The notes beneath the pieces were generated by a model. The model saw only the letters and a list, made by a program, of their open reading frames with translations, had not been told where the DNA came from and searched no databases. The translations under genes and the position numbers were made by a program. From contig CAMFLD010000021.1 in the NCBI GenBank assembly GCA_945957245.1, positions 1 through 14,787 on the forward strand: 14,787 nucleotides of DNA. Direction: 5' to 3'. Every line of letters starts with the position of its first letter. Position 1 is the first letter of the stretch. This document shows positions 4,795-13,275 of the stretch, in pieces. The stretch comes from an uncultured Flavobacterium sp. GTDB taxonomy: Bacteria; Bacteroidota; Bacteroidia; Flavobacteriales; Flavobacteriaceae.

Positions 4795-5298
4795 ATGATT
4801 TATTTATTATGGGCACTACTGAATATTGTTATTTTAATTTGCTCATTTCTTTTTAGTATAAGAGTATTTAAAACAATCCATCAGCAATATGGTCTTTTAA
4901 TGACCTTTTTATTCTGTTTCATTTTGCTCTCTTTGTTGAACCACCCTAAAGAAAAAGAAACAGACAAGATTTTCTATCTGGAAAACAAAACCAAAAACAT
5001 CGAATTAGCTGCAAACGAAACAATCAAACAGGTCGTCATAGAAAATAACATTTTGAACAAAACAAGAATGCATTTAAATTTTCGAACCAGAAATGACAGT
5101 ATCAAACCCTACAAAGCAAGTTTTTTCACTAAAGGATTTATTTGTGGTACAAACTGGAAAGCAATTATGGTTGTTATAAATCCGTGCAGGAAAAACAACC
5201 AGTTTAAGTACGATATAGAAGCGCGTCAGGAATGGAAACTAATGGGAATAACCTTCTATGTTGAATTAGAAACTTACAGAGGACTGATCCAGATTTAA
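4795..5298 (+). CDS. Membrane protein of unknown function (167 aa)
   Basis: A 167-residue protein with two N-terminal spans, residues 3-22 (YLLWALLNIVILICSFLFSI) and about 33-49 (GLLMTFLFCFILLSLL), then a charged soluble region of about 115 residues rich in Asn and Lys. By the positive-inside rule the short link between spans (RVFKTIHQQYG) would be cytoplasmic and the soluble domain outside, though this is uncertain. The C-terminal part (FICGTNWKAIMVVINPC, then WKLMGITFYVELETYRG) looks beta-stranded. It lies 66 bp after paralogue 2, behind that gene's terminator, so it may have its own promoter. I recognise no family. It looks like another member of the lipoprotein and small-membrane-protein cluster. 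Confidence 0.6.
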   Translation: MIYLLWALLNIVILICSFLFSIRVFKTIHQQYGLLMTFLFCFILLSLLNHPKEKETDKIFYLENKTKNIELAANETIKQVVIENNILNKTRMHLNFRTRNDSIKPYKASFFTKGFICGTNWKAIMVVINPCRKNNQFKYDIEARQEWKLMGITFYVELETYRGLIQI

Positions 5299-5514
5299 TT
5301 GAATTCTTTATCAAAATTTATTATCATAAATCTAATGTTATCTGCCTATGTTAAAAAAGTTTTAGCTTCTTTTTTCTGAGAAAAACAAAAAAAGGCTATA
5401 TTCGTAGCATCGCCAGCGCCGCCCTGCGCAAAGCATCCTAACCTGCATTATTGCCCAACTGATTTAAAGTTCGGGTATACGAATTATTATAAAACCGTTT
5501 ACAAATGTCAGCTT

Positions 5515-5715
5515 ATGGAAGACCAGTCTAAATTATCGGCAAACAGGCGTAAAAGTATGCAGTTGTTCATCCTAAACAGCCTGATTACCGAAATTAAAAA
5601 GGGAAAGCATATCAACCTTAATGAAATGCCCGCTGATATCGTAGAATTACTCTATGAAGAAGCTGCCACCAATGAAAAACTAAGAGCTGCCCTGGAAACA
5701 AAAAACAAGGACTAG
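5515..5715 (+). CDS. Small soluble protein of unknown function (66 aa)
   Basis: A 66-residue, mostly helical, highly charged protein without Cys or membrane spans (starts MEDQSKLSANRRKSMQLFIL, then NLNEMPADIVELLYEEAATN). ATG at 5515 is the first in frame after AT-rich leader DNA. A perfect hairpin terminator follows 20 bp after the stop codon, which supports a real transcription unit. The preceding 216 bases (5299-5514) hold no gene; they include a GC-richer patch near 5410-5440. No family is recognised. Its size and charge would suit a regulatory or binding partner protein, but nothing shows this. Confidence 0.55.
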   Translation: MEDQSKLSANRRKSMQLFILNSLITEIKKGKHINLNEMPADIVELLYEEAATNEKLRAALETKNKD

Positions 5716-5735
5716 ACTTCTTGGAAATCATAAAA

Positions 5736-5765
5736 AACAACCTTTTTCAGGTTGTTTTTTCTTTT
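5736..5765 (+). terminator. Intrinsic terminator after the 66-aa gene
   Basis: AACAACCT (5736-5743) and AGGTTGTT (5749-5756) form a perfect 8-bp stem with a five-base loop TTTTC, followed by a TTTTCTTTTT tail. It is the clearest intrinsic terminator of the left half and separates that cluster from the efflux operon. Confidence 0.85.
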
Positions 5766-5906
5766 TACACTAAACATCAAATCATTAATCTTCAGTTTAT
5801 TTTGTAAAGACAAGTAGTTGTATGTGAAATTTATTCCTAAATCAACATAACTTTCTGTTTTCAAAGTCATTTAGCCTGTAACGAAATCGATATAACTGAC
5901 TTCTTT

Positions 5907-5943
5907 CCTTAAATTAACCTTAAGACTGTTAAAATCACCTTAA
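5907..5943 (+). promoter_or_regulatory. Three phased CCTTAA repeats upstream of the efflux region
   Basis: CCTTAA occurs at 5907-5912, 5918-5923 and 5938-5943. The last two belong to a longer ACCTTAA at 5917 and 5937. Spacings of 11 and 20 bp are close to one and two helical turns. They lie 30-66 bases before the -7 element at 5973, where an activator would bind. The regulator is not known. Confidence 0.35.
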
Positions 5944-5972
5944 AAAAATGCAATCCTTTTAACACATCGTAA

Positions 5973-5980
5973 TACATTTG
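5973..5980 (+). promoter_or_regulatory. -7 element for the exported-protein/efflux operon
   Basis: TACATTTG matches TAnnTTTG and ends ten bases before the ATG at 5991, so the mRNA would have a very short leader. No TTG -33 element is visible at the usual spacing, which would fit activator dependence. Confidence 0.45.
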
Positions 5981-5990
5981 CATCGTAAAT

Positions 5991-6389
5991 ATGAGAAAAC
6001 TTGCCTTACATATTGCATTTCTGTTCCTGCTCTTAAGCGTGGCTATAGGTCATGCCTTTGCTTTAGTGAATGAGGGGGCTGTCAAAACCGATATGCAAAA
6101 AGCATTACTGGAATGTGTAGGCAAAAGTAAACACACCACTGTTGACGGGACTTTTCTAAAAAATGATGTAATCAATGACGTCGAAGAGTTTGAAGAATTT
6201 GACTTTGACGAACACGACAATTGTTTAAAAGAACGTTTTTTTGTTATTCCAATACCTGACGGATATAAATCAGGTTTACTAACTGCCGACTTCAACAGCA
6301 AAACTATTGGAAATTCTATATATACCCACTTAAATCTCTCTCGTATCCCGCGGTACAATTACATTACGCTGGGGGTTTTCAGGATATGA
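5991..6389 (+). CDS. Small exported protein of unknown function, leading the RND operon
   Basis: A 132-residue protein with a clear signal peptide (RKLALHIAFLFLLLSVAIGH, cleavage near residues 20-25), so it should be periplasmic or surface-located. The mature part has a strongly acidic patch at residues 63-76 (DVEEFEEFDFDEHD) that could bind cations, and ends in a basic/aromatic tail (SRIPRYNYITLGVFRI). It has two Cys outside the signal peptide. It lies 81 bp before the membrane fusion protein gene on the same strand, with a small hairpin GATTGC-TAT-GCAATC (6419-6433) in the gap and no clear terminator, so it may be the first gene of the efflux operon. No family is recognised. A link to metal or drug response is only suggested by position and the acidic patch. 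Confidence 0.6.
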   Translation: MRKLALHIAFLFLLLSVAIGHAFALVNEGAVKTDMQKALLECVGKSKHTTVDGTFLKNDVINDVEEFEEFDFDEHDNCLKERFFVIPIPDGYKSGLLTADFNSKTIGNSIYTHLNLSRIPRYNYITLGVFRI

Positions 6390-6470
6390 TATTAGGATTC
6401 TAATACGTTTCAATTACCGATTGCTATGCAATCAAAAAACAATCATTAAAATTTTTTACACCTAAAAACG

Positions 6471-7553
6471 ATGAAAAAGTTTATCATGCTGTTAAGCATT
6501 GGCGCACTGTTTAATTTAAGCAGTTGCGGCAAAAAAGAAGAACAAAAAGAAGAGAAAGTTAAATTCTCGGTAACCGCTCCCGTAGTGATGGATACCATAT
6601 TTAACAAAGAGTACGTATCTCAAATCAAATCCGTACGCAACATTGAAATCCGTGCCCAGGAAAAAGGGTATCTACAAAACATTTATGTAGATGAAGGACA
6701 GTATGTATCTCAGGGACAGTTATTATTCCGCATCATGCCGGGATTATACCAGGGAGAACTCCTAAAAGCGCAGGCAGAAGCCAAAGCTGCAGAAATTGAA
6801 TTGAGAAACACCAAATCGCTTGCAGACAAAAATATTGTCTCAAAAAGTGAGCAACAGGTAGCCCAATCCAAATTAGATCAGGCGAATGCCGAAGTATCAT
6901 TGGCAAAACTGCACTTGTCATTTACTGAAATCCGTGCTCCTTTTTCAGGAGTAATTGACCGTCTTCCTAAAAAACTAGGAAGCCTTATCGATGAAGGTGA
7001 ATTATTGACCAGTCTTTCAGACAATACTAAGATGTTTGCTTATTTTAATGTTTCCGAACCCGAGTATATCAACTACCAAAACAATGTAAAAACCCGTGGT
7101 AGTAATGATGTAAATCTAATATTGGCCAATGGTGAACAATTGAAATACAAAGGAAAAGTAGAAGTAATTGAAGGAGAATTTGACAACGAAACCGGAAACA
7201 TTGCTTTCCGCGCCAGCTTCCCAAATCCGGACAAATTGCTTAAAAATGGTGAAACAGGCAAAGTGTTGATGACACTTCCTATCAAAAATGCCATTATCAT
7301 TCCTCAAAAAGCTACTTACGAAATACAGGACCAAAAATATGTTTTCGTAGTTGGAAATGATGGTATAGCAAGATCAAGAAATATTCAGGTTGCTTACGAA
7401 CTTCCGGATATTTATGTAGTATCCTCAGGTCTTAAAGAAGGTGAACACTTTTTATTAGAAGGAGTTCAGAAAGTGAAAGACGATCAAAAAGTGGAAACAA
7501 CTTTCCAGGATCCTAAAAAAGTCCTTCAGTCCTTAAAATTAAAAGCAGACTAG
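6471..7553 (+). CDS. RND efflux membrane fusion protein (periplasmic adaptor)
   Basis: A 360-residue lipoprotein; the signal peptide ends in the lipobox LSSC, acylated at C19. The family order is complete: first half of the lipoyl domain (residues 57-88, IRAQEKGYLQNIYVDEGQYV), a coiled-coil hairpin (about 92-148), second lipoyl half (151-184, FTEIRAPFSGVIDRLPKKLG), a beta-barrel (about 186-270) and the membrane-proximal domain (about 275-345, PQKATYEIQDQKYVFVV). It joins the inner-membrane pump to the outer-membrane channel in tripartite exporters of the AcrA/MexA type. Length is near the family norm (about 370-400). The pump gene starts 22 bp downstream on the same strand. The substrate cannot be told from the sequence. 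Confidence 0.95.
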   Translation: MKKFIMLLSIGALFNLSSCGKKEEQKEEKVKFSVTAPVVMDTIFNKEYVSQIKSVRNIEIRAQEKGYLQNIYVDEGQYVSQGQLLFRIMPGLYQGELLKAQAEAKAAEIELRNTKSLADKNIVSKSEQQVAQSKLDQANAEVSLAKLHLSFTEIRAPFSGVIDRLPKKLGSLIDEGELLTSLSDNTKMFAYFNVSEPEYINYQNNVKTRGSNDVNLILANGEQLKYKGKVEVIEGEFDNETGNIAFRASFPNPDKLLKNGETGKVLMTLPIKNAIIIPQKATYEIQDQKYVFVVGNDGIARSRNIQVAYELPDIYVVSSGLKEGEHFLLEGVQKVKDDQKVETTFQDPKKVLQSLKLKAD

Positions 7554-7575
7554 TTTTATATAAAAGCGAACAATC

Positions 7576-10500
7576 ATGTTTAAAAAATTTATTCGCAGAC
7601 CAGTTCTGTCTATCGTGATCTCTTTGATCATTGTATTTATGGGAACTTTATCCTTGGTAAAGCTTCCTGTTACCCAATTCCCGTCTATTTCTCCGCCTAA
7701 AGTAAACATTACAGCGGAGTATCCGGGTGCCAATAACGAATTGCTTATCAAATCGGTAATCATCCCGATGGAAAGAGCTCTGAACGGTATCCCCGGAATG
7801 AAATATATGGATTCTGATGCCGGAAATGACGGTGAAGCTTCTATTCAGGTTGTATTCGATTTGGGAACCGATCCTAATGTGGCAGCTATTAACGTTCAGA
7901 ACCACATTTCATCAGCTATCAACAAATTACCTCCTTTAGTAGTACGTGAAGGGGTAAAAATTACCCGTCAGGAGCCTAACATGCTCTTGTATGTAAATGT
8001 TTATAGTGATGATCCAAAAGCTAACCAGAAATTCCTGTTCAACTTTACCGACATCAACCTCCTTTCTGAAATAAAAAGGGTAAAAGGAGTGGGAGATGCC
8101 GATATCCTTGGAACACGTGAATATGCAATGCGTGTATGGCTTAAACCGGACAGAATGACTGCTTACAACATCTCTGCAGATGAAGTAATGGATGCCTTAA
8201 GCTCCCAAAGTTTGGAAGCTTCTCCGGGAAAAACCGGGGAAAGTTCCGGTAAACGTTCCCAGTCATTTGAATATATCCTAAAATATCCGGGTCGTTATAA
8301 CAACGAAAAGGACTATGGAAATATTATTCTGAAAGCTAAATCCGATGGTGAGTTCGTGCGCCTTAAAGATGTAGCAGATATTGAATTTGGTTCAACGATG
8401 TATGATATTTACTCTACACTGAATGGAAAACCTTCAGCGGCAATCAGTATCAAACAATCATATGGTTCCAATGCCAGTGAGGTTATTAAAAATATAAAAG
8501 ACCTTATGGCCGACCTTCAGAAAACAACCTTCCCTAAAGGAATGCACTACGAGCTTAGTTATGACGCTTCAAGGTTCTTGGACGCCTCAATTGAAAAAGT
8601 AGTACACACCTTATTCGAAGCGTTTATTCTGGTGGCAATTGTAGTATTCCTATTCTTAGGTGACTGGCGTTCTACGATTATTCCAACCATTGCCGTTCCG
8701 GTATCTCTTATTGGAACCTTTGCGGTAATGTCTGCTTTTGGCATTACCCTTAACCTTATTTCACTCTTTGCCTTAGTAATGGCGATTGGAATTGTGGTAG
8801 ATGATGCGATTGTAGTAATTGAGGCCGTCCATGCCAAGATGGAGGAAAAGGGACTATCCCCTCTCAAAGCAACCGAAGAAGCCATGCATGAAATTAGCGG
8901 AGCGATTATTGCCATCACATTGGTAATGGCATCCGTTTTCATTCCGGTGGCATTCATGTCGGGACCTGTGGGGGTTTTCTACCGTCAATTCTCTATTACA
9001 ATGGTATCTTCCATCATTTTATCGGGAGTAGTTGCGTTAACCCTGACACCTGCATTGTGTGCTTTAATCCTTAAAAACAATCATGGACACGCTAAAAAAC
9101 CAACACCAGTCAACAGATTTTTGGAGAAATTCAATAACATGTTTACAGTCGGCGCCGGTAAATACCATAATTTATTGACGAAAGTAGTTAGTCGAAAATT
9201 AATTACACTGCCGTTCCTTTTGGTTTTCTGTTTGGGAATCTTTTTTCTGAGCAACAAACTGCCTTCCGGATTTATTCCTAGTGAAGATCAGGGGATGATT
9301 TATGCGATTATCCAAACACCTCCGGGCTCAACTTTGGAAAGAACAAACCAAATTGCACTTCAGTTACAAAAAGCCTCAGAAGGCGTTGATGGTGTTGCTT
9401 CGGTTTCGTCTCTGGCAGGTTATGAGGTACTTACAGAGGGAACCGGTTCTAACTCCGGTACCTGTTTGATCAACCTGAAAAACTGGAGCGAAAGAAAAGA
9501 ATCTGCTGTTGAAATCATTGAACAGTTAGAAAAAATAGCCAAAGATATACCAGGAGCCAACATCGAGTTCTTCCAGCCACCGGCCATTCCGGGTTATGGA
9601 GCCGCAGGAGGTTTTGAGCTTCGTTTAATGGATAAAACCGGTAGTGGGGATTACCACAGAATGGAAACAGTGAGTAATGACTTTGTAAAGGAATTGAAAA
9701 AACGTCCTGAACTAGGTTCTGCCTTCACCTTCTACTCCGCAAGTTTCCCTCAATACATGCTGAAAATTGACAACGACATAGCAGAACAAAAAGGAGTGAC
9801 TATTGAAAAAGCAATGGATAACCTTTCTACTTTGGTAGGTTCTAACTATGAAACAAGTTTCATTAGATTTGACAGACCTTACAAGGTAATTGTTCAGGCG
9901 GGTCCACAATACCGAGCTTTGCCGACTGACTTGCTTAAGTTGTATGTGAAAAATGATAAAGATCAAATGGTTCCTTATTCAGATTTCATGCATCTTGAAA
10001 AAGTATACGGTCTATCGGAAATCACAAGACATAATTTATATAACTCATCTGAGGTAAGTGGAACTCCGGCTCCGGGCTACAGTAGTGGTGATGCTATCAA
10101 AGCGGTGCAGGAAGTCGCTGAAAAAACATTACCAAGAGGTTTCGGAATTGATTGGGCAGGTATCTCTAAAGACGAGGTTTCCCGCGGAAATGAAGCTCTT
10201 TATATTTTCTTGGTTTGCCTTGGTTTCGTTTACTTAATCCTATCAGCGCAATATGAAAGTTTCATTCTGCCATTGCCAATTATACTTTCATTACCAACAG
10301 GAATCTTTGGAGCATTTTTCAGCCTATACTTGTTGGGATTAGAAAATAATATTTACGCTCAGGTAGCGATGGTAATGCTCATCGGGTTGCTCGGTAAGAA
10401 TGCCGTGTTGATCGTAGAATTTGCTGTTCATAAAAAGGCTGAAGAAGGTATTTCTACAAGAGAAGCTGCATTGCAGGGAGCTGCACTTAGGTTCCGACCA

Positions 10501-10767
10501 ATCCTTATGACTTCATTTGCCTTTATTGCAGGTCTTATTCCGCTTGCTTTGGCAACAGGTCCGGGAGCTATCGGGAACCGTACTATCGGTACTGCAGCTG
10601 CAGGAGGAATGCTAATTGGAACTGTATTCGGATTAATGGTTATCCCTGGATTGTATTATATCTTCGGAAGCATTGCTGAAAAATCCAAATTAGCAAGATA
10701 TGAAAATGAATATCCTTTAACAGAACAAACCGAACCTTACAAACACGATGGAAAATTTGAAGATTAA
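7576..10767 (+). CDS. RND efflux pump, HAE1 (AcrB/MexB-like) inner-membrane transporter
   Basis: A 1063-residue proton-driven pump, close to AcrB in length (1049). TM1 lies near residues 9-28 (RRPVLSIVISLIIVFMGTLS), followed by the first large periplasmic loop with the typical EYPGANNELL and IPGMKYMDSDAGNDG. The central membrane bundle carries the proton-relay pair D409-D410 in IGIVVDDAIVVIEAVHAKM. The second loop opens with the canonical GFIPSEDQGMIYAIIQTPPG. The C-terminal bundle has K941 in LLGKNAVLIVEF, matching the essential lysine of AcrB. These residues suggest a functional pump. HAE1 members export hydrophobic or amphiphilic compounds such as drugs, detergents and bile salts; the CusA-type heavy-metal methionine set is not evident. 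The adaptor gene is 22 bp upstream and the outer-membrane factor overlaps the 3' end by 20 bp. Confidence 0.96.
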   Translation: MFKKFIRRPVLSIVISLIIVFMGTLSLVKLPVTQFPSISPPKVNITAEYPGANNELLIKSVIIPMERALNGIPGMKYMDSDAGNDGEASIQVVFDLGTDPNVAAINVQNHISSAINKLPPLVVREGVKITRQEPNMLLYVNVYSDDPKANQKFLFNFTDINLLSEIKRVKGVGDADILGTREYAMRVWLKPDRMTAYNISADEVMDALSSQSLEASPGKTGESSGKRSQSFEYILKYPGRYNNEKDYGNIILKAKSDGEFVRLKDVADIEFGSTMYDIYSTLNGKPSAAISIKQSYGSNASEVIKNIKDLMADLQKTTFPKGMHYELSYDASRFLDASIEKVVHTLFEAFILVAIVVFLFLGDWRSTIIPTIAVPVSLIGTFAVMSAFGITLNLISLFALVMAIGIVVDDAIVVIEAVHAKMEEKGLSPLKATEEAMHEISGAIIAITLVMASVFIPVAFMSGPVGVFYRQFSITMVSSIILSGVVALTLTPALCALILKNNHGHAKKPTPVNRFLEKFNNMFTVGAGKYHNLLTKVVSRKLITLPFLLVFCLGIFFLSNKLPSGFIPSEDQGMIYAIIQTPPGSTLERTNQIALQLQKASEGVDGVASVSSLAGYEVLTEGTGSNSGTCLINLKNWSERKESAVEIIEQLEKIAKDIPGANIEFFQPPAIPGYGAAGGFELRLMDKTGSGDYHRMETVSNDFVKELKKRPELGSAFTFYSASFPQYMLKIDNDIAEQKGVTIEKAMDNLSTLVGSNYETSFIRFDRPYKVIVQAGPQYRALPTDLLKLYVKNDKDQMVPYSDFMHLEKVYGLSEITRHNLYNSSEVSGTPAPGYSSGDAIKAVQEVAEKTLPRGFGIDWAGISKDEVSRGNEALYIFLVCLGFVYLILSAQYESFILPLPIILSLPTGIFGAFFSLYLLGLENNIYAQVAMVMLIGLLGKNAVLIVEFAVHKKAEEGISTREAALQGAALRFRPILMTSFAFIAGLIPLALATGPGAIGNRTIGTAAAGGMLIGTVFGLMVIPGLYYIFGSIAEKSKLARYENEYPLTEQTEPYKHDGKFED

Positions 10768-12184
10768 AAATAGTATCACCGCCATAGCTTTACTACTTGC
10801 TTTAGGAAGTTGTAAAGCACCAAAGGCTGCTGTTGACAAAACAGAAACTCAGGCTATGCCCGAAGCTTATGTGTCTTCAAAAGACACCATGAATTCGGCT
10901 ACCATCAAATGGAAAAAGTTTTTCCCGGACCAACATCTGCAAAAACTTGTTGACGAAGCACTGAAAAACAATCAGGAACTTGCCATGACTTTGCAGGAAA
11001 TCGAGATTGCCCGAAACGATGTTAGGGTTAAAAAAGGAATGTTACTGCCAACAGTAAATGCAGTTGCTTCTGCCGGCGTTGAAAAGGTCGGGCTTTATAC
11101 CAGTCAGGGAGCAGGAGATTCTTCTGCCGATATAACTCCCGGAAAAGAAGTTCCTGAAAATTTACAGGACTATATGCTGGGACTGCACATGACCTGGGAA
11201 GTCGATATCTGGAAAAAATTACGCAACTCAAAAAAAGCGGCATTTTCAAGGTATCTGGCAACTGTCGAAGGGAAGAATTTTGTTGTAACCAACTTGGTGG
11301 CGGAAATTGCGAATTCGTATTATGAACTGTTATCATACGACAATCAGCTTGATATCATTCAGCAAACCATTACTCTTCAAAAAAATGCACTCGAAATTGT
11401 AAAAGCGCAAAAAGAGGCAGGAAGGGCAAATGAATTGGGTGTAAAAAAATTCGAAGCTGAAGTATTGAATTCCCAAAGCCGTGAATTTGAAATCCAACAG
11501 CAAATTAAGGAAACTGAGAACAAAATCAACTTCCTTTGCGGTCGTTATCCACAACCTGTTGAAAGAGATAAAACAACTCTTATTTCACAGGTGCCTCAGT
11601 CCATCAAAGAAGGTATACCATCGCAATTGCTTACAAACCGCCCTGACATCAAACAGGCTGAACTGGAATTGATGGCAACAAAATGTGATGTAAAAGCAGC
11701 AAGAGCCGAATTTTATCCGTCATTTACCATCAATGGAGGAGTAGGTTTTAATGCATTCAAAACATCCTATCTGTTTACCTCTCCGGAATCGTTAATGTAT
11801 AACCTAATAGGAGATTTGACTGCGCCATTAATCAATAGAAGCGCTATCAAAGCCGAATTTAATAAGGCTAAAGCCGAACAGCTTAAAGCCATGTACAACT
11901 ATCAAAAAACCATTCTCAATGGTTATGTGGAAGTATCCAATCAGTTGTCTAACATCAAAAATCTTGAGCAGTTCTATGATTTGAAAAACAAAGAAGTGCA
12001 ATCACTTACCACAGCGATTGACGCTTCGAACGAATTATTTAAATCATCAAGAGCGGACTACTTTGAAGTATTGATGACACAACGTGATGCTCTGGAATCT
12101 AAACTAGAGTTAATTGAAGCTAAGAAGGAACAATTCAATGCTGTTACTAATGTTTACCGCGCATTAGGAGGCGGCTGGAATTAA
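10748..12184 (+). CDS. Outer-membrane efflux factor, TolC/OprM-type lipoprotein
   Basis: A 478-residue outer-membrane channel. Its signal peptide ends in the lipobox LGSC, acylated at C22, as in OprM/NodT-type factors. It has the two OEP repeats of the family: an N-terminal repeat with LQKLVDEALKNNQELAMTLQ and VRVKKGMLLPTVNAVASAG, and a C-terminal repeat with LLTNRPDIKQAELELMATK and AARAEFYPSFTINGG. In between are long coiled-coil helices (KKAAFSRYLATVEG, then VVTNLVAEIANSYYELLSYD). The length is normal. ATG at 10748 lies inside the pump gene, overlapping it by 20 bp in another frame, so translation is probably coupled. A terminator follows at 12210-12240 and closes the operon. Confidence 0.95.
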   Translation: MENLKIKNSITAIALLLALGSCKAPKAAVDKTETQAMPEAYVSSKDTMNSATIKWKKFFPDQHLQKLVDEALKNNQELAMTLQEIEIARNDVRVKKGMLLPTVNAVASAGVEKVGLYTSQGAGDSSADITPGKEVPENLQDYMLGLHMTWEVDIWKKLRNSKKAAFSRYLATVEGKNFVVTNLVAEIANSYYELLSYDNQLDIIQQTITLQKNALEIVKAQKEAGRANELGVKKFEAEVLNSQSREFEIQQQIKETENKINFLCGRYPQPVERDKTTLISQVPQSIKEGIPSQLLTNRPDIKQAELELMATKCDVKAARAEFYPSFTINGGVGFNAFKTSYLFTSPESLMYNLIGDLTAPLINRSAIKAEFNKAKAEQLKAMYNYQKTILNGYVEVSNQLSNIKNLEQFYDLKNKEVQSLTTAIDASNELFKSSRADYFEVLMTQRDALESKLELIEAKKEQFNAVTNVYRALGGGWN

Positions 12185-12217
12185 ATGAAGAGGTTATGTT
12201 TTTAGGTTGGAAAGAGG
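12185..12217 (+). repeat. Repeat copy 1, joined to the efflux-operon terminator
   Basis: The sequence TGAAGAGGTTATGTTTTTAG, then GTTGGAAAGAGG, has a close counterpart (TGAAGAGGTTTTTTGTTTAG, then GTTGGAAAGGAGG) at 13276-13308. Both copies run directly into a terminator whose first arm belongs to the repeat. The offset is 1090 bases. Confidence 0.6.
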
Positions 12218-12240
12218 TCGAAAGGCCTCTTTCTTTTTTT
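12210..12240 (+). terminator. Terminator of the RND efflux operon
   Basis: GAAAGAGGTC (12210-12219) pairs with GGCCTCTTTC (12224-12233) around a GAAA tetraloop (12220-12223). The stem is 10 bp with one G-U pair, followed by TTTTTTT. It lies 25 bases after the outer-membrane factor gene. Confidence 0.9.
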
Positions 12241-12301
12241 CTGAAAAGGAGAAAGCTTAACCTTTAACTTTCCTTTATCACTCTTTAAAATAATTAAAGG
12301 T

Positions 12302-12309
12302 TACTTTTG
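12302..12309 (+). promoter_or_regulatory. -7 element for the gene at 12314
   Basis: TACTTTTG matches the TAnnTTTG consensus exactly and ends only four bases before the ATG at 12314. The transcript would then start at or very near the start codon, that is, be leaderless. TTT-rich DNA at the -33 region is weak. Confidence 0.5.
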
Positions 12310-12313
12310 CTAA

Positions 12314-12673
12314 ATGGACTTGAGGAAATTCATAACATTCAGTAAGATACTCGCATTGCTACTGCTCATCAGCACTTCAGCAAATGCCAAATCTACTGTT
12401 GCCAAAAATGAATTCAATCCCAAAAAAGCACTGAATTTCAATAAAGACGAGCAGGCTTTTCACAGAAACATGCTTCAACCTCAAACCGCTCATATCAGCG
12501 TAGGAACCGAGGATTCTGTAAAGCCCATCAACTCCGGTTATTTTGCTTTGCTTCTCAGCGAAAATGTTTCCTCTGCCACACAATACATCGGACATACAAA
12601 CGAAATCCTTCAGGATGCCAACCGCTGTGAAAGCGTATCCAAACTCCTCTTTCCGTTCCATTATTTTTGGTAA
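12314..12673 (+). CDS. Small exported protein with aromatic C-terminal tail (119 aa)
   Basis: A 119-residue protein with a signal peptide (KILALLLLISTSANA, cleavage after residue 25) and no lipobox, so it is probably periplasmic. The mature part is polar with scattered His and one Cys (C105), and ends in the unusual tail SKLLFPFHYFW, seven of its last eight residues being hydrophobic or aromatic. ATG at 12314 is the only start in front of the signal peptide, which suggests a leaderless mRNA because the promoter -7 element ends four bases earlier. It follows the efflux operon and begins a separate transcription unit. I recognise no family. The tail might insert into a membrane or bind a partner, but this is speculation. 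Confidence 0.6.
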   Translation: MDLRKFITFSKILALLLLISTSANAKSTVAKNEFNPKKALNFNKDEQAFHRNMLQPQTAHISVGTEDSVKPINSGYFALLLSENVSSATQYIGHTNEILQDANRCESVSKLLFPFHYFW

Positions 12674-12754
12674 AACCACTCATTTTCAGAACCCTAAAAA
12701 TGATGTCACTGCTCCCTGACCAGGTTGCAGCAAATTTTACTAAAAAATATTATC

Positions 12755-13231
12755 ATGGATACACCCATAATCATTATTGGCGTTGTGCTGATAACCATCG
12801 TGGCACTGCCGTTATATTTTGTATTAAGGTCGCATAAATTAGACCAGAACCAAATCAAGACTCTTTTTGCCCAACATAGTCAAGGTAATCGTTACCAATT
12901 TCAGCTGATTGCCACCCACAACCGTAAAGCGCTCGGGCTCGACACCAAAAAGAAAGGACTTTTATTTATTGACTTTAATCTCAAAGAACCTTTCGTTTAC
13001 TTTCAGGATCTTGACCAAAAAGAACGTTGCGAAATAGCTACTTCAAGTCCAAAAGGTAAGTCAAATACGCTCAAAAAAATAGAATTATTCTTTACATCAA
13101 AGACCGGAACCTCACAGGAAAACACCCTGCTTTTCCATGATTCCGACAAACATTATATCGTTCCTGCCTATGCGCATGAGGAACTAAAGCTGGCCCAGCA
13201 TTGGCAACAGCTCATACAGAAACATCTTTAG
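12755..13231 (+). CDS. Membrane-anchored protein of unknown function (158 aa)
   Basis: A 158-residue protein with one N-terminal membrane span (residues 4-24, PIIIIGVVLITIVALPLYFV) and a cytoplasmic-type soluble part of about 130 residues. That part alternates beta strands and charged turns (NRYQFQLIATHNRKALGLDT, KKKGLLFIDFNLKEPFVYFQ, then CEIATSSPKGKS). I prefer ATG at 12755 over an in-frame TTG at 12725: the ATG has the A-rich leader AAAAAATATTATC, and the extra ten residues add nothing. From memory, flavobacteria have many similar single-span proteins of unknown role. It follows the gene at 12314 by 81 bp on the same strand and ends before the terminator at 13301-13330. Confidence 0.6.
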   Translation: MDTPIIIIGVVLITIVALPLYFVLRSHKLDQNQIKTLFAQHSQGNRYQFQLIATHNRKALGLDTKKKGLLFIDFNLKEPFVYFQDLDQKERCEIATSSPKGKSNTLKKIELFFTSKTGTSQENTLLFHDSDKHYIVPAYAHEELKLAQHWQQLIQKHL

Positions 13232-13275
13232 GATGCCCGATTTTTTTTCTTCCTTACTGATTTCAGAACTTTAAG

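Noticed and set aside
5395..5445. GC-richer patch as a gene remnant or foreign insert
   Set aside because: It gives only a 15-residue peptide-like stretch (GYIRSIASAALRKAS) with no start or homologue that I recognise; too short to support.
12725..12754. TTG start ten codons upstream of the 158-aa protein
   Set aside because: ATG at 12755 directly precedes the membrane span and has a typical A-rich leader.
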